From Chrysochromulina parva (Eukaryota; Haptophyta; Prymnesiales; Chrysochromulinaceae), in contig PJAB01000265.1 of the NCBI GenBank assembly GCA_002887195.1, forward strand, positions 1-31,547: DNA of 31,547 nucleotides. Direction: 5' to 3'. Both the position numbers and the translations under genes were made by a program. Numbering within the stretch: the first letter of the stretch is position 1; each line of letters begins with the position of its first letter. Shown in pieces: positions 17,953 to 27,222 of this stretch. The notes beneath the pieces were generated by a model. That model saw nothing but the letters and a program-made list of their open reading frames with translations, did not search any database and was not told the origin of the DNA.

Positions 17953-18915
17953 GTAGATCGGGTCCAGGCACCCGATATTTACCTTTTGCGATTCACGGGC
18001 CGTATAAACATTATACAGGACGAGTGTCCCATTTTTGGGGAAGCAACTTCGCATGCGCCATTGGGTTGGGGTTGCTACGAGGAGCCACATGTTGGCTGCC
18101 GCCCAGAGCCGGCGCACTTCAGGCACTACGGGCATAGCCAGCTAGCTCAGGATATCACGTTGCACCGCCGCATCTTTTGCGATATGTGCGAAAAGGTGCC
18201 GCGGACGTACATTGAGCTTGGTGCACTTGACGGAACAACGCTCTCGAATACTTTACTTCTCGAGAGAGTCTTTGGTTGGCGAGGGCTGCTCATCGAAGGT
18301 CAGCCGACCAAAGCTCAGAAGCTCAACGAGAGCCGCGGTCAAAGTGGGCGCAATTTCATAGTGCCCGAGGCGGTGTGCAAAGAGCCCGGCTTCGTCAAGT
18401 TTATCACTGGCGACACTGGATCCGGTTTAGGTGGAGTGGCAGAATCATTGAGTGCACGCTACAAAAAATCTTGGAGCGCGCGATTAAGGCCGCAAATCAC
18501 GGTGCCCTGCCGGCCCATCAGCCAGATGATCAAGCAGGCTGGGCTGAGGGAGGTCGACCTGTTTGTTTTGGATGTGGAGGGAGGCGAGCTTGACGTGCTT
18601 CGCACCATGGATTGGGATGTGCGGGTACACCTGTGGATGATCGAGCAGCCGGCGTTTGTGCCTGGAGAGGAGAATAAGCCCGCCGAGATCCGCAGGCTCC
18701 TTGCGAGTAAGGGCTACGTTGAGGTGACCAAGTCTTTGGGCGCTGGACCTCGCCTCGGGGAAACCAACTGGAGTCGAACACTGGACGACATGTTGTTCGT
18801 CCATGAGGAGCTCCAACCGACCTTTCACCAACGCATGGATACGTGCTTGAATCTGACGATATGCGGGCTTAAGGAGTACATGCACACGAAGAGATCGAGA
18901 CCCACACCCGGCTGA
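17953..18915 (+). CDS. FkbM-family SAM-dependent methyltransferase, 5' end unresolved
   Basis: Open frame from a stop at 17950-17952 to a TGA at 18913-18915. The methyltransferase fold is clear: SQLAQDITLHRRIF, the SAM motif YIELGALDGTTLSNTLLLE (TAC at about 18208), FGWRGLLIEG, and the downstream strand VDLFVLDVEGGELDVLRTMDW, all hallmarks of Methyltransf_21/FkbM. These enzymes O-methylate sugars or other small or secreted substrates. The C-terminus (DMLFVHEEL...) is complete. There is no in-frame ATG before the one in CDMCEKVP (about 18184), which is too late because conserved residues precede it. A 5' exon upstream, possibly joined at the TTATACAG of about 18012-18019, or a truncation, is therefore likely. 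The gene directly follows the lipase remnant. Confidence 0.75.
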   Translation, partial: VDRVQAPDIYLLRFTGRINIIQDECPIFGEATSHAPLGWGCYEEPHVGCRPEPAHFRHYGHSQLAQDITLHRRIFCDMCEKVPRTYIELGALDGTTLSNTLLLERVFGWRGLLIEGQPTKAQKLNESRGQSGRNFIVPEAVCKEPGFVKFITGDTGSGLGGVAESLSARYKKSWSARLRPQITVPCRPISQMIKQAGLREVDLFVLDVEGGELDVLRTMDWDVRVHLWMIEQPAFVPGEENKPAEIRRLLASKGYVEVTKSLGAGPRLGETNWSRTLDDMLFVHEELQPTFHQRMDTCLNLTICGLKEYMHTKRSRPTPG

Positions 18916-19623
18916 GATCGTCGACGGCGACTGGCTACTGGAACAGTGCCGTGCGTTGTGGCGGAGTGCAGTGTGTGCGGTGACCGGTGTGTGATGAGCA
19001 CAAAAATGTACAAGAGCCTGAGACCCAGGTGGTGTGCAGCGTCGTCGCCCCAAGGCAGTAGGCACTGTCCCAGGCGAGGCCGGCAGGCCGGGCGGTCCGG
19101 GGCGTCGGCGGACGGGCGCGGTCGGCTTCGATCCGGCACGGTCAACTCCGCGCCACGAGGCCGTCCAACCCCAAGCGCCGCCATCCCAACAGTACGTAAA
19201 AAGTACGTAATCGTATTGGCCGCGCCATGGGCCGCGCGTCCCGACCGGCCGTCCACGGGTGTGCGAAAACTCACGGGGTCCAGCGTCCACGTCGGCGCTT
19301 CCAAATGTGGGCGCTTCCGGAACGTATGAGCCGCTCTCAATATACGAGACGCCCTCCCCTTTTTCAATCTGCATACTAATCGCTCAGCACAGCTCTCAGC
19401 TCAGAAGCCGCTCTGACGTCTGGTGTGTGGTGTCTGCAGTCTTTCACACACCGGAGCAAGCCAGCGACCTGAAGCCCACATGCGCGCGGTGGTATTCGGC
19501 GTGGCGACCTCGGCAGGCACCCCCACGGACCCCATCACTATCGTCACTGGAGTAGCTGCTGCAGCTCCTCCCAGCAAGCCGTCCGCCATGGCGGCGGCCA
19601 CGCCTCGATCGGCTGGCCATCTT
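18916..19623. other. Intergenic region between convergent genes
   Basis: About 700 bp between the methyltransferase (plus) and kinase (minus) 3' ends. There is a small direct repeat, AGTACGTAA (19191-19199 and 19202-19210). A long minus-strand open frame covering 18484-19374 runs antisense through the methyltransferase and has no recognisable domain; I do not call it a gene. Confidence 0.5.
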
Positions 19624-20649
19624 TCAGGCCGCCTTGACCTCGGCCTCGATGGCCTCGTCGATCATCTCGATGTACTGCGCGTTGACCCCGTCGGTCTTGG
19701 GCACATTCCCGGCAAACCACGGGTGCTCGAGCAGCTGCAGCGCCGAGGGGCGCTCCTGGCGCGCGACCGTCATGCATGCGCGCACGAACTCGCGCGCCGG
19801 CTGCATGGCCTCGCCCTTCCACTGCGGTCGACGGAAGGAGAGGTCGACGTTGCGCGCGGCGGCGACGAGCGCTTCCTCGGTAGCCTCCTCGGGCAGGTCG
19901 AAGGGGAGCTCAGCGCACAGCAGCACGTGCGTCGTCACTCCCACGCTCCACACGTCGCAGCCCGCGTCGTATGGCTCGCCCTCCACCTCGCCCGTCTCAT
20001 CCACCTCCACCTCGAGCCACGAGAGCACCTCGGGCGCCGCATACTCGGGCGAGCCGGCGACGCCCTCTAGCATCACGGGCCCGTCGCCGCCGTTCGCCGC
20101 CTCGCCCAGCAGCGCCGCATACCCAAAGTCGATGAGCGTCAGGTGCGGCCGCTCCGTCTCCTCGTTGCTCACCATCATGTTCTCAGGCTTCACGTCGCGG
20201 TGCACCACGCCGAGCTCGGCGAGCGCCGTGAGCGCCGTAAGCAGCTGCTGCATCAGGTGGCGCACGAAGCCGCTCTCGAGCGCGCCGCGCTGCTCCACCA
20301 CCATGAAGAGTTCGCGGCCGGGCACGCGCTCCATGGCGAGCCACATGGCGTCGGATGAGCAAACAACCTCGTGCAGCCGGACGACGTGCGGCGCGTTGCC
20401 GGCGCGCCGCAGCGCGAATACCTCCGCCTCGAGCATCTCGAGCGCCTCCTCGTCCTCCTCGAGCGCGCCCATGTCGAGCTCCTTCAGCGCGAGCACCTGC
20501 CCGTTCCTCTCATCTACCGCCGCATACACCTTTGAGAAGCGGCCCTCGCCGATGACGTCCTTCACGGCGTAGAGGGTCGAGATGTCGGCGGCCGACGCAT
20601 TCGACAGCTTCTTGAGTGTGGCGGTCAATTGATCAGCCGTGGCCGGCAT
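19624..20649 (-). CDS. Ser/Thr protein kinase, CAMK-like
   Basis: 341 aa from ATG 20649; the upstream in-frame GTG was ignored. All kinase motifs are present: Gly loop IGEGRFSKV (33-41), catalytic Lys in LALKELD (K56), an alpha-C Glu in EMLEAEVF, HRDVKPENMM (150-159), DFG (174-176), GSPEYAAPEV (199-208) and CDVWSVGVTTHVLL (231-244). It is therefore predicted to be active. The EYAAPEV and WSVGV..H.LL wording and the C-terminal ARQERPSALQLLEHPWF are typical of the CAMK group. There is almost nothing outside the catalytic domain except about 25 N-terminal and 30 C-terminal residues; I see no calmodulin site, EF-hand or membrane anchor. The insertion before the activation loop (EAANGGDGPVMLE) is acidic. 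The substrate is unknown. Divergent from the coiled-coil gene. Confidence 0.9.
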   Translation of the reverse strand: MPATADQLTATLKKLSNASAADISTLYAVKDVIGEGRFSKVYAAVDERNGQVLALKELDMGALEEDEEALEMLEAEVFALRRAGNAPHVVRLHEVVCSSDAMWLAMERVPGRELFMVVEQRGALESGFVRHLMQQLLTALTALAELGVVHRDVKPENMMVSNEETERPHLTLIDFGYAALLGEAANGGDGPVMLEGVAGSPEYAAPEVLSWLEVEVDETGEVEGEPYDAGCDVWSVGVTTHVLLCAELPFDLPEEATEEALVAAARNVDLSFRRPQWKGEAMQPAREFVRACMTVARQERPSALQLLEHPWFAGNVPKTDGVNAQYIEMIDEAIEAEVKAA

Positions 20650-20956
20650 GACAAGCGCGCGAGCTCGGATCACAGGCCGGGCCGCGGGTGAGCCCGGGAT
20701 TGAGACTGCGGTGCATCGCCCGATTCAGTTTTCACGCCGAATTCGAACGCAAATCGATAAAGGAAAAATTGTAAGAACGACGACTCCGTATCGATGCCAC
20801 CGCCGCCCTGTCTTTCGCTACATGTACAAAACATCCACATGAAAAAAGTCACACGAACCAAATCGAACCTGCCGATTCCGACAGCACTCAGCGCAGCGCC
20901 GCTCTCTCGCCTCTCGCTGAAGCGGCCTGCCCTCCATCATTTCCGATTATTGGAGC
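20650..20956. promoter_or_regulatory. Putative bidirectional promoter (kinase / coiled-coil)
   Basis: A 307-bp gap separates divergent starts. It contains AT-rich patches (about 20755-20780 and 20818-20860) and one TACATGTA motif (about 20819-20826). No core promoter element was identified with confidence. Confidence 0.35.
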
Positions 20957-22510
20957 ATGGCCTCCATGTTGGCGCCTTTCCCCGCTCCGATGCCCTCGAG
21001 GAATTCGCCCGGCATCACAGCGCAGCACATGGTCCTCTCCAAGCAGCTCTCCGAGCTCGCAACGCTCCGGCGGGACATGCAGGGCCTCTATGAGAGCTCA
21101 CAGGCCGAGCTTCAGACGGCGCGCGCCGACCTAGCCGCCGCGATGGCGGAGGCGGAGCGCGAACGCGGGCAGCGCGAGGCGATCGCCTCGGAGAACGCCG
21201 AGCTGCGTCGGTGGAACACTCAGCTCGCCGAGGACCTCTCGCGGCTGCTGAGCGAGCTGCGCACGATGGAGCGGTCGGTCAGCAACGGATCGCTCGGAGC
21301 GGGCGGCGACGCCGAGGAGGATGACGCGGAGGAGGCGATCTCTGCACACCTACGGCAGCAGAGGCCGCATCCCATCGCCATGGCGGGCTCGACCGTCGAC
21401 CTGTCGCTGCTGCAACAGAGCCAGATGGACGCGTCGAACGCGATGGTGCGCCTCACGCGCACGCAGGCGCGGCTGCAGCGCAAGCAGAAGGAGCTGCGCG
21501 CGTCCTCGGACCGGATCGCGCAGCTGCATCAGACGGCGCAGGCGCTCTCGTCCGACCTCGCCGCGGCGACGGCCCAGATCGGCAAGCTCGAGGGGCGCAT
21601 CCGCAAGCAGGCGGAGCTCCAACGGTCGTACGAGCAGCTTCAGGCGGAGCACGCCGCACAGAAGGCAGCCTTTGAGCGGTGCTCGTCCGAGCTCGCCCGC
21701 TCCGAAGAGGAGCGCGTCGCGCTGCTCCACGGCCCCCTCGCGGTGTCCGAGGCGCGCGCCACCGAGCTCGAGAAACGTGAGCGCCGCATGATCGCACTGC
21801 TCGAACGCAAGGCACGCCAGACGGCGGAGATGGCGGCGGCGGTGCAGACCCTCGGTGCCGACTCACGAGGGCGCATCGAGGAGACGATCAAGCTTCGGCT
21901 GCTCGCGCAGCGCCTCGGGGCGACACCCAAAGAGCTCGCGTCCGCACGCCGCTCCACCGCCGTCGACGCCGGCATCGCCTCGTCGGCCGCCTCTGCGTTT
22001 GAGCGCGCTTCGGCCACGTCCGCCTTCGAGCGCGCTGCGTCCGCCGCCGAGCGCCCCTCTGCCGCCTACGAGCGCACCGCCACCGCGCCCATGTTCGCCA
22101 GTGCCGCCGGCGGTTTGGCCGACGGGCGCACGCCCCAGTACTCCGAGCGCCGTGACGAGCGCCAGTACTCCGAGCGCTTGGGCGCCGTGACGGGCGCCGT
22201 GACGAGCGCCGCGAGTCTCTCGACGGCGTGGCTGCCCGGCCTCGACGGCGTGGCTGCCCGTTCCATGCAGGGCCTCGATGAAGACGTCTATGGGAGCGGC
22301 CGCAGCAGCGCTACGATGGCCACCGGCGGCCGGCGGGCGGGTGGGTCGGCGCGTGAGCATGCCAGCAGAGGCGGCGACGACGGCAGCGCGGATGGCGACG
22401 GTGTCGGATGGCATTCACAGGGATTGAATTCACAGCTCTCGCTCCAGGAGAAGCTCAAGAAGGTGAGGTCCCAATTCGCCGACATTAGGAAGCAGGTCGG
22501 ATTCGACTGA
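20957..22510 (+). CDS. Coiled-coil protein of unknown function
   Basis: 517 aa, ATG 20957. Residues about 25-105 and 150-325 are long alpha-helical coiled coils (SKQLSELATLRRDMQGLYESS; LQRKQKELRASSDRIAQL; LERKARQTAEMAAAVQTL), separated by an acidic hinge (DAEEDDAEEAI). Residues about 345-470 are low complexity, with degenerate repeats of an (A/S)AFERA/AYERTA type and of YSER. The last 25 residues (LSLQEKLKKVRSQFADIRKQVG) are again helical and look conserved in character. No catalytic domain, TM or signal peptide was found. The style resembles centrosomal, ciliary or Golgi scaffold proteins, but I do not recognise the family. Confidence 0.75.
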   Translation: MASMLAPFPAPMPSRNSPGITAQHMVLSKQLSELATLRRDMQGLYESSQAELQTARADLAAAMAEAERERGQREAIASENAELRRWNTQLAEDLSRLLSELRTMERSVSNGSLGAGGDAEEDDAEEAISAHLRQQRPHPIAMAGSTVDLSLLQQSQMDASNAMVRLTRTQARLQRKQKELRASSDRIAQLHQTAQALSSDLAAATAQIGKLEGRIRKQAELQRSYEQLQAEHAAQKAAFERCSSELARSEEERVALLHGPLAVSEARATELEKRERRMIALLERKARQTAEMAAAVQTLGADSRGRIEETIKLRLLAQRLGATPKELASARRSTAVDAGIASSAASAFERASATSAFERAASAAERPSAAYERTATAPMFASAAGGLADGRTPQYSERRDERQYSERLGAVTGAVTSAASLSTAWLPGLDGVAARSMQGLDEDVYGSGRSSATMATGGRRAGGSAREHASRGGDDGSADGDGVGWHSQGLNSQLSLQEKLKKVRSQFADIRKQVGFD

Positions 22511-22884
22511 CGGCGGCGCGGATTACATCCCTCATCACGCGGTGGAGTGCCAGTGCCAGAATCCCATCCAGACATCCAGACAGTCTATCACATGTATGGC
22601 GCGGCGTGCGCGTCTCCACAGACGTCAGACCAGGGTGCACGGGCTCTCACTCTGAAGGCCCACTCGGAACTCGGCGAGTCGTCACGCGCGCTCACAAGAG
22701 CTTTACGGCTCGGGTAGGATTCCTAGCGGTAAGAGGCGCAGGCGCAGTAATCTAGCTTGTTCTGCGTTGCGGTTTCTTACCTGTTCTGTAACCCCCTGGC
22801 CGCCGTCGAGTTCACAGCCAATGGTTATAATTCACAGGGTGGCTTCGTAGACTCTTCCCTAACCCGCCGTCGGGCCGGGAGTCC
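22511..22884. other. Intergenic region, nothing assigned
   Basis: 374 bp between the coiled-coil gene and the channel gene. I see no ORF, RNA gene or strong repeat; it presumably holds a terminator and the channel promoter. Confidence 0.4.
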
Positions 22885-23606
22885 ATGCCGCCGATGCCGC
22901 CGATGCCGTCGACGGTCACTAAGAAACACGTGAAGACTTTCACCAATAGTCGAGCTCTCCTCACCAATTGGCACACCGAAAGCTCGAGCACGGAGATGGT
23001 CAGGCACGAGGACCGTGCGGTGCACGCGGAAGAGGTTTCTGACCAGGTGCCACCAGCCTTCGTTGGGCGAAGTGGACGCAAGTATGGCGGCCGATCGTCG
23101 CTGCTTCGACTGACAGTGGATCAGGAGCCACGACGATGGGCGATCGCAACCAGGGAGTCAAGATTCTTCGAGCCTTTCATCCTCGTCTGCATCCTCGCCA
23201 ACTGTGTCACCCTGGCGTGGCAGTCGCCACTCGACCCGTGCTGTACTCCAAAGGCAATTTTCATCCAAGTGTGCGATACCTCGTTCCTGATCATCTTCAC
23301 GGTGGAGATGTTTCTCAAGATGCTTGCGTTCGGTCTCTACGCGCACAACGGGTGCGTCGCTGGAGGCTCGAACTCGGATCCGCTGCGCCCTGTCATTCGG
23401 CTGCTGACGGCAGATGTTCGGCCGTCCCCACTCTGGCAGCGCGTACCTCAAGGATCCATGGTGCCAGCTCGACTTTGTGATCGTCGTGGTCGCCTGGCTG
23501 TCTTTCTTTCCGTGGCTAGGTAACATGTCAGGCTTACTAGCAGTTCGCGTCTTGCGCCCACTTCGAGCGCTCAAATTCTTGCCTGGGATGCGTTCATCTT
23601 CATCCG
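22885..23606 (+). pseudogene. Voltage-gated cation channel: domain I voltage sensor, truncated
   Basis: ATG 22885. Exons 22885..23351 and 23440 onward are joined by an 88-bp GT-AG intron (GG|GTGCGT ... CTCTGGCAG|C). Splicing gives ...GLYAHNGAYLKDPWCQLDF..., the expected S2-S3 join. Visible helices: S1 FFEPFILVCILANCVTLAW, S2 FLIIFTVEMFLKMLAFGLY, S3 QLDFVIVVVAWLSFFPW, S4 GLLAVRVLRPLRALKFLPGMR with regular Arg/Lys spacing. ANCVTLA is typical of domain I of Cav/Nav channels. Right after PGMR (about 23592) the homology stops: S5, pore and S6 of domain I and all of domain II are absent, and the frame runs on through unrelated Ser/Arg-rich codons to a stop at 23818. The next channel piece begins within 15 bp in another frame. 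Confidence 0.75.
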
Positions 23607-26405
23607 ATGGAGCAAGCGATCAAGAAAGCCAAGAAACTACGAGAGGAGCGACGAGCCCGCAGAGAAGCCCGCAAAGCTCTGGCTGCTCAAGCCGCCGCCG
23701 CTCGAGCGGCCACCGAGGTCGAGCGACGAGCGTTGGCCACCCAAGGATCGGCCGCTCAAGGCTCAGCCGCTGCGTCACGTCCATGGCGACGCGTTCAACT
23801 TGCGAGTGCAGCTACTGAGGCTGAGCAGCTGCACATAGCAGTGAAGCCAGTCACGATGGAGTTGAGCACGACGGCTGTGAAGCCGTGGCCCCACGACTTT
23901 TCGCTCCTTTGCTTTCCGCCGGCACACCCGTTCCGTCGCTTCTGCCGTTCGCTCATCGCAAAGCCAGCGTTTGATCGCACGGTGAACGCGTTGATCTTGG
24001 TCTCCTCCATCTGCCTGGCCCTGGACTCGCCACTGAACGACCCGACGTCAACTCTCACACTCAACCTGCAAATCTTCAACATTGTTGTTGCAATCCTATT
24101 CTTCTTGGAGATGATGATCAAGGCCGTCGCCCTTGGCTTCGTGTCGGGCAACATGTCAATATGGAATCCACGCGATTTTTTCTCCTCAGGCAAGGAATCG
24201 TACCTGCACTCCCCTTGGAACATCCTGGATTTTGTCATCACGATCATTCTCATGATCATCGTGATTGACGAAGTCACACCAGGCAGCACCCCCGCCCTCC
24301 GTGCCCTTCGCATCTTGATGGTTTTCCGGCCTCTTCGGTTAATTCGACGCCATGCAGGCATGAAGCGCATCATCAATTCTCTCGCCAAAGTGATGCCCGC
24401 CATTCTCGAGATCTTTTGCATTTTTCTTGCCCTGCACCTAATTTTCGCCGTCTGCGGCATGGATCTCTTCATGGGCAAGCTCGCGTACTGCTCAGACCCT
24501 TCCATATTGACGAAGGCAGAGTGCTTAGGCGGCGATGGCGATCACTCGCAGAACAGCAGTCACTCTCAGGAAGTCCCTCGCCGACTTCTGACGGCGCAGA
24601 CTCCGGACGGCGCAGGTATCGTCCATAGTGGCGACTCCGCGCGGCCATTTAGACAGTGGACGAATGATATGGCCTCTTTCGACGATTTCGGCCGGGCAAT
24701 GTTGATGCTCTACGTCACGTCCTCGGGCGACCATTGGGGAGACCAGATGTTCTCGATCATGGGTGTGGTCGGCAGGGGCCACGCCCCGATGCGCGACGAT
24801 TTCTCGCTCAATGCGCTCTTCATGATCGCATGGATTTTTTTCGGTTTCATCTTTGTGCGAAACCTGTTCGTTGGCGTCATTGCCGAGAGCTTCGCCCGGC
24901 AGCATCGCGAGGATAACCACGTTGCGACCATGACGCCCGAGCAGGACCAATGGGTAAAGACAGTCCGCGCCGTGATGAACGCCGCCCCGAAAAAAGGCGT
25001 GGCCCTGGGGAAACATCCCGTGCGCCGGACGGTGAGCCTGCTGGTTACGTCCCCCCACTTCGACAACTTCATCCTTCTCACCGTCGTCGTCAACGTCCTC
25101 TTGATGACATTTGATGACAGCGAGGATGTGATATTCGCAAACAAGATCTTTGCTTCCTTTTACTGCGTCGAGTCCGTCCTCAAGATCATTGGCTTCGGCC
25201 CCCGCTTCTACTTTACTGACCCGTGGTGCCGATTCGACTTCTTCCTCTTGTGCACCTCGCTCTTTCTGCTGTTTCCTCTCCATGTGCTCTTGGATCCGAT
25301 GATCATGCGTATCTTCCGAATCCTACGCATCCTGCTCATCGTGCGCGTACCCCGGAAGTTCAGACGCTTCCGCGACCTCGTCCTGACCGTCGTCTACATG
25401 CTCCCCTCGATTCTCAATATCGGCATGCTGATCTCCATTCTCATGTACGTGTATGCCATTCTGGGTCGACAGCTCTTTGCACGCCTCGCGGGGCCCGAGG
25501 CGGGCGGGGGCGCGAATGGCGGGATTACGAATGAGCGCAACTTCCAGACGTTGGGCTCGTCGCTCTTGATCGTCTCCCAGGTGCTCACGGAGGATGGATG
25601 GTCGAAAGTGATGGCCGATTGCCTCCTCAATGACGACGAAAGGTTTAGCGGCATGTGCTCCTACGAAGTGGGGGATTGCGGCAGCGTTGTGGCAGTGCCA
25701 TACTTCATCTCGTGCCACCTGTTCGGCTCCCTGGTACTGCTCAACATCCTCATCGCCTCAATCCTGGAGACTTACTCGGCACTGCACAGGTTGAAGCAGA
25801 ACCTTTTGTCACCGATTGACGTCGAGGTCTTCACCAGGATCTGGGCTAGCTGTGACCCGACCGCGAGTGGCTTCATCCTCGCCGCCGAGCTGCCCGAGCT
25901 GCTCGAGCGCCTTCGTGTACCTCTGGCGATCCCGAAGCGCTCTACCGATGGGCAGCGACCGACGTTGTCCCTCCAGATACCGCAGTACGAAGCGTTCGTG
26001 GCGTATCAGGATGTTCTGGTGTGGATCCTCGAGCACAACTACTTCCGCGCGAATGCCGGTAGCATCGACGAGGCAAACCTCCGCAGCATTGTAGACTCGT
26101 CGCAGCTGCACCACGCGTCCAACAAAGTGCCTCTTTCAGCGTCGGACAAGGAGCGAACGAAGAGAACGAAGAGAATGCGGCGGCGACAGATGGTGAGTGG
26201 CTGTGGCAATGCTTTCAATGTTGCCGTGAGTATCCATGACCAAGTTGGCACTGAACTGGCTCCAGCACCAGTATCGCTAGTCGCTGGTCAGGCTCCTCCT
26301 CGATCTGCGGGCGAAGGCAAGGTCGTTGCGCCGAGCAGGGAGAGCGTCATCACACATACGAGTGGAACATCCCTTACAGAAGTCGCATGGCATGAGGTAT
26401 TGTGA
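23607..26405 (+). CDS. Voltage-gated cation channel: II-III linker, domains III and IV
   Basis: 932 aa, opening with MEQAIKKAKKLREERRARR, a basic helical linker as found before domain III. Domain III: S1-S2 about 123-178, S3 about 203-221, S4 ALRALRILMVFRPLRLIRR (230-248), S5 about 263-285, pore SSGDHW (372-377), S6 about 402-428. Domain IV: S1 about 485-503, S4 MRIFRILRILLIVRVPRKFRRF (567-588), pore LTEDGW (660-665), S6 about 697-722. Both pore loops have Asp two residues before the Trp (D375, D663), the position of the EEEE selectivity glutamates in calcium channels. The C-tail (VFTRIWASCDPTASGFI..ELPELLERL) is the post-S6 EF-hand-like fold of Cav/Nav. Alone this is a two-repeat channel; with the fragment before it, it is a damaged four-repeat gene. 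Confidence 0.8.
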   Translation: MEQAIKKAKKLREERRARREARKALAAQAAAARAATEVERRALATQGSAAQGSAAASRPWRRVQLASAATEAEQLHIAVKPVTMELSTTAVKPWPHDFSLLCFPPAHPFRRFCRSLIAKPAFDRTVNALILVSSICLALDSPLNDPTSTLTLNLQIFNIVVAILFFLEMMIKAVALGFVSGNMSIWNPRDFFSSGKESYLHSPWNILDFVITIILMIIVIDEVTPGSTPALRALRILMVFRPLRLIRRHAGMKRIINSLAKVMPAILEIFCIFLALHLIFAVCGMDLFMGKLAYCSDPSILTKAECLGGDGDHSQNSSHSQEVPRRLLTAQTPDGAGIVHSGDSARPFRQWTNDMASFDDFGRAMLMLYVTSSGDHWGDQMFSIMGVVGRGHAPMRDDFSLNALFMIAWIFFGFIFVRNLFVGVIAESFARQHREDNHVATMTPEQDQWVKTVRAVMNAAPKKGVALGKHPVRRTVSLLVTSPHFDNFILLTVVVNVLLMTFDDSEDVIFANKIFASFYCVESVLKIIGFGPRFYFTDPWCRFDFFLLCTSLFLLFPLHVLLDPMIMRIFRILRILLIVRVPRKFRRFRDLVLTVVYMLPSILNIGMLISILMYVYAILGRQLFARLAGPEAGGGANGGITNERNFQTLGSSLLIVSQVLTEDGWSKVMADCLLNDDERFSGMCSYEVGDCGSVVAVPYFISCHLFGSLVLLNILIASILETYSALHRLKQNLLSPIDVEVFTRIWASCDPTASGFILAAELPELLERLRVPLAIPKRSTDGQRPTLSLQIPQYEAFVAYQDVLVWILEHNYFRANAGSIDEANLRSIVDSSQLHHASNKVPLSASDKERTKRTKRMRRRQMVSGCGNAFNVAVSIHDQVGTELAPAPVSLVAGQAPPRSAGEGKVVAPSRESVITHTSGTSLTEVAWHEVL

Positions 26406-27222
26406 TGTCTGATGATGCCAGCTCGAGTTGTGAACGACGGAGATCACGCGTGCCTCTCCAGGGAGCTGCAGGAGTAGGAAGAGATTGGAATCGAGGTGTT
26501 GGCTGATCGTGCATGGGGGGTCCTACTGCCTGGGCAGGCGCTATGGTCGTGCGCAGGCTGACTGTTATATCTTTGTAGGGTACACGGCGCGTGCCGGCCG
26601 GCCGGGCGGATTGACCGTGACTGTCTCGCTGTCGCGCGCGGCCGCCCACATTGTGTCCAGAGTTAGTCAGTTAGTACTCAGTTAGGCACCCCAGGGCCCA
26701 GTGTCTGGCGACCGTCTGATGTGTGGCTGTCGGGGCCCCCGGGCCACGTTAGGTTAGTTTACGCGGTTTATAGCTTCTTCTCTCGCGCTCTCGACTTACC
26801 TCTTACGTGTTACGAGTTACGTGGTCGTACTTCTACCATGACTTCTACTTAACCCACAGAAGGGGCCGGGACCGCGGAGCCAGGTCTCGTCTGGAGGTCT
26901 ATGAAATATTTAATGTTTATCAGTTATTATCAATAAGGGCCCAACTCTAAACCTGTTTGGGAATTGAATGGTTGACAACTTCGAATGGTTAACGAAACTC
27001 CGACGGTCTCCTCTTCCCGCAACTGACGGCCCCAGCTCTCGTGCTCTACATGTATGGGTACCGGTAAGAAAGGGGGTTGGTTGCAAACATGTGTTTTGAG
27101 CCTGTGACTGAAGGTCTGCCCGGGTCGCTGGTGGAAGGCGACTGACGAAACTTGTTGCCTATCGCGGACGGGGCTCCCCCACGCACAGCTCTTCACGGCC
27201 GTCGACCCCGCTCCCGCTCGCC
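26406..27222. other. 0.8-kb intergenic region
   Basis: No gene was found. GTTAG-type short repeats occur at about 26661-26690, with TTACGTGTTACGAGTTACGT at about 26803-26822. An unusually AT-rich patch (about 26900-26938, AAATATTTAATG...TTATTATCAATAA) stands out against the GC-rich background. A TACATGTA motif lies at about 27047-27054. The region probably includes the channel terminator and the promoter of the next gene. Confidence 0.45.

Noticed and set aside
18484..19374. 296-codon minus-strand open frame
   Set aside because: It runs antisense through the conserved methyltransferase codons and has no domain; GC-rich DNA makes such frames by chance.
24525..25283. 252-codon minus-strand frame inside the channel gene
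   Set aside because: It is antisense to well-conserved channel segments; no recognisable family.
6466..27054. Recurrent TACATGTA in gene gaps (about 6467, 20819, 27047) as a possible shared signal
   Set aside because: Only three cases at inconsistent positions relative to genes; an 8-bp palindrome can recur by chance.
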